Shown here: one piece after another, positions 62,701-64,000 of the stretch
Layout: each line of letters starts with the position of its first letter
Position numbering within the stretch: position 1 is the stretch's first letter
Assembly: GCA_043808235.1 (NCBI GenBank)
Contig: JAZDFC010000004.1
Coordinates: 276,029-340,028 of the forward strand
Direction: 5' to 3'
DNA length: 64,000 bases
Source of the DNA: JAZDFC01 sp043808235
Lineage (GTDB): Bacteria > Bacteroidota > Ignavibacteria > Ignavibacteriales > Melioribacteraceae
Translations under genes and position numbers: made by a program
Notes under the pieces: model-generated
Told to the model about the DNA's origin: nothing
Seen by the model: only the letters and a program-made list of their open reading frames with translations
Databases searched by the model: none

Positions 62701-64000
62701 CTTAATGTCCGTTCCTTACAATTCCCCAAGCATGAATATTGATGATTTGTTTCCAACCGCAACATCACAAGCATTTGTTTATAACGGAATGTACACAGTA
62801 ATAGATTCAGCCAATGCGGGACAAGGTTTCTGGCTTAAGTTCGGTTCTCCTCAAGTAACAAGTGTTTGCGGGGAAGTTGCCACAGAAAACATAACACTCA
62901 AACGCGGATGGAATATAATTGGTCCATATGATCAGAATATAGCGGTAGCAAATATCAGCACAACACCATTGGGAATATTGAGCAGCGATTTCTTTGAATT
63001 CACCGGAGTGTATAACTCAGTTGATACTCTTGAAGTAGGAAAAGGTTACTGGGTAAAATCAGCTCAAGATGGGGAGATGATCCTCGATAATCCGTTAACA
63101 AATGTACTTGCCAAATCAAGTAAAGAAGAAACAGCAGCACAGAATCCAATAGTATGGACAAAGTTAGTAGCATCGGACGGACTGAGCGGATTCAACATAA
63201 ACCTTTATGCGGGAATAGATCCAACGGCAACCGAGGAAGTTGATGAACCATTGGGTGAATCGGAATTGCCGCCTCCCGCTCCAAGTTCATTTGATGCAAG
63301 ATTCAGATTCCCGGAATCAACACTCGAACATTCATCATACAAAGATTACCGTACCGGTGATTATACTTATCAAGGGAGTTATGTCCATAGGTTAGAATAT
63401 CAACTAACTTCAGGCTCGCCAGGCTTGACGTTGTACTTGAATATATGCCATGGATTAACAATGCGAATAGAGGATTTAGGCGGAGGAACGATAATCAATC
63501 AATTCTTCGAGGAAGGTACATGGGCTTTCTTTAATCCACTAACCACGGCATTGAACGGGTTGAAGATAACAATAACTTACGACGGGACAATGACCCCGGT
63601 AGAGCTAACATCCTTCAGTGGAAGAGGTGAAGGTGAGAAAGTGATACTTGAATGGGAGACAGCGACAGAGATAAACAACAAAGGATTTGAGATAGAGAGA
63701 CGTAGTGAAAAAGGAGAATGGGAAAAAGTAGCATATGTAAATGGAAACGGCAGTACTACAGAAAAGAGTGAATACAGTTTTGCAGATAAAGTTACAAACC
63801 TCAGCTCAACAAAAGTAAGTTACCGGTTAAAACAAATTGACTTCGACGGAACATATTCTTACAGTAATGAGATCACAGTAGAAATACTACCGAAGGAATA
63901 CAAACTTGAACAGAATTACCCGAATCCATTCAACCCTATAACGAAGATAAAATACACACTACCGAATGAGAGTGAAGTAAAAATAAGTATCTACAACACG
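59687..64000 (+). CDS. C-terminal part of the same secreted protein, type IX sorting signal, runs off the window
   Basis: 1438 codons without a stop, open to base 64000; it joins the previous frame at 59679-59686. If read separately, the first ATG is 59729. Domains in order: end of the BNR-like region ('WSNDGGNTWTYGG'), two Ig-like 'PNGGE' modules (about 60085-60630), a pre-peptidase-like 'EVSDVDFFKFYNN' segment, an FN3-like region (about 61100-61370), YCF48-like repeats ('TTNGGNEW', 'TTDGGNTW', 'TTDGGDNW', 61400-62200), a duplicated module around a 'GWNLMSVPYN' region (62230-63590), then 'PVELTSFSG...' and the T9SS type A start 'LEQNYPNPFNPITKIKY'. Surface-exposed or released; function unknown. 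Confidence 0.85.

Noticed and set aside
1..64000. CRISPR arrays, tRNA, rRNA genes, complete insertion sequences or prophage
   Set aside because: No regularly spaced direct repeats, no tRNA or rRNA-like stretch and no transposase or phage structural gene was found; the repeat clusters at 37629 and 43049 are irregular palindromes, not CRISPR.

Overview
The window looks like chromosomal DNA of a flagellated, Gram-negative member of the Ignavibacteria (FCB/Chlorobi-related lineage). The evidence is a complete-looking flagellar export and motor cluster with P- and L-ring genes (so an outer membrane), two large secreted proteins ending in the 'NYPNPFNP' type IX secretion sorting signal typical of Ignavibacteria, three S46 dipeptidyl-peptidases of the Bacteroidetes/Chlorobi type, and a generally AT-rich, tightly packed genome. 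The assignment is inference from gene content; there is no rRNA or tRNA in the window.

Bases 1-28580 are one co-directional flagellar, motility and signalling cluster. In order it holds the export gate (fliP partial, fliQ, fliR, flhB, flhA), the flagellar placement GTPase/ATPase pair (flhF, flhG), sigma-28 (fliA), two HDOD proteins, a kinase-like protein that lacks the phosphoacceptor histidine, three uncharacterised genes (one a FliK candidate), rod, ring and junction genes (flgF, flgG, flgA, flgH, flgI, flgJ, flgN, flgK, flgL), a first stator pair, fliW-csrA, a receiver-Hpt protein, a second stator pair, two further receiver proteins and a PAS histidine kinase. Genes overlap or are spaced by a few bases, so most are probably co-transcribed. 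No flagellin, hook, MS-ring or C-ring gene is present here.

Bases 28786-36495 are an accessory segment on the minus strand: an SRPBCC protein, an Xre-type regulator with a frameshifted 5' end, a compact three-gene cassette (DUF262 protein, DUF3696-type AAA ATPase, and a 303-residue protein whose last 46 residues carry the D-x-x-H-G-x-x-E active-site pattern of colicin E3-type ribosomal RNases), and a Type IIG-like restriction-modification protein. I read this as a defence island. The DUF262/ATPase/E3-like-RNase cassette is the most novel system in the window.

Bases 36775-58102 mostly concern use of proteinaceous substrates and envelope functions: a TPP II-like subtilase followed directly by an OPT oligopeptide transporter, three DPP7-type S46 dipeptidyl-peptidases, a class V aminotransferase, a phosphomannomutase/phosphoglucomutase, a type IX-secreted beta-helix protein and a lipoprotein. 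The intergenic spaces hold several families of palindromic (REP-like) repeats and long inverted repeats, one of which forms the 3' end of a membrane-protein gene.

Bases 58396-64000 encode a very large secreted protein (type IX sorting signal, YCF48-like repeats) that runs off the right edge and is interrupted by a one-base frameshift at a run of eight T.
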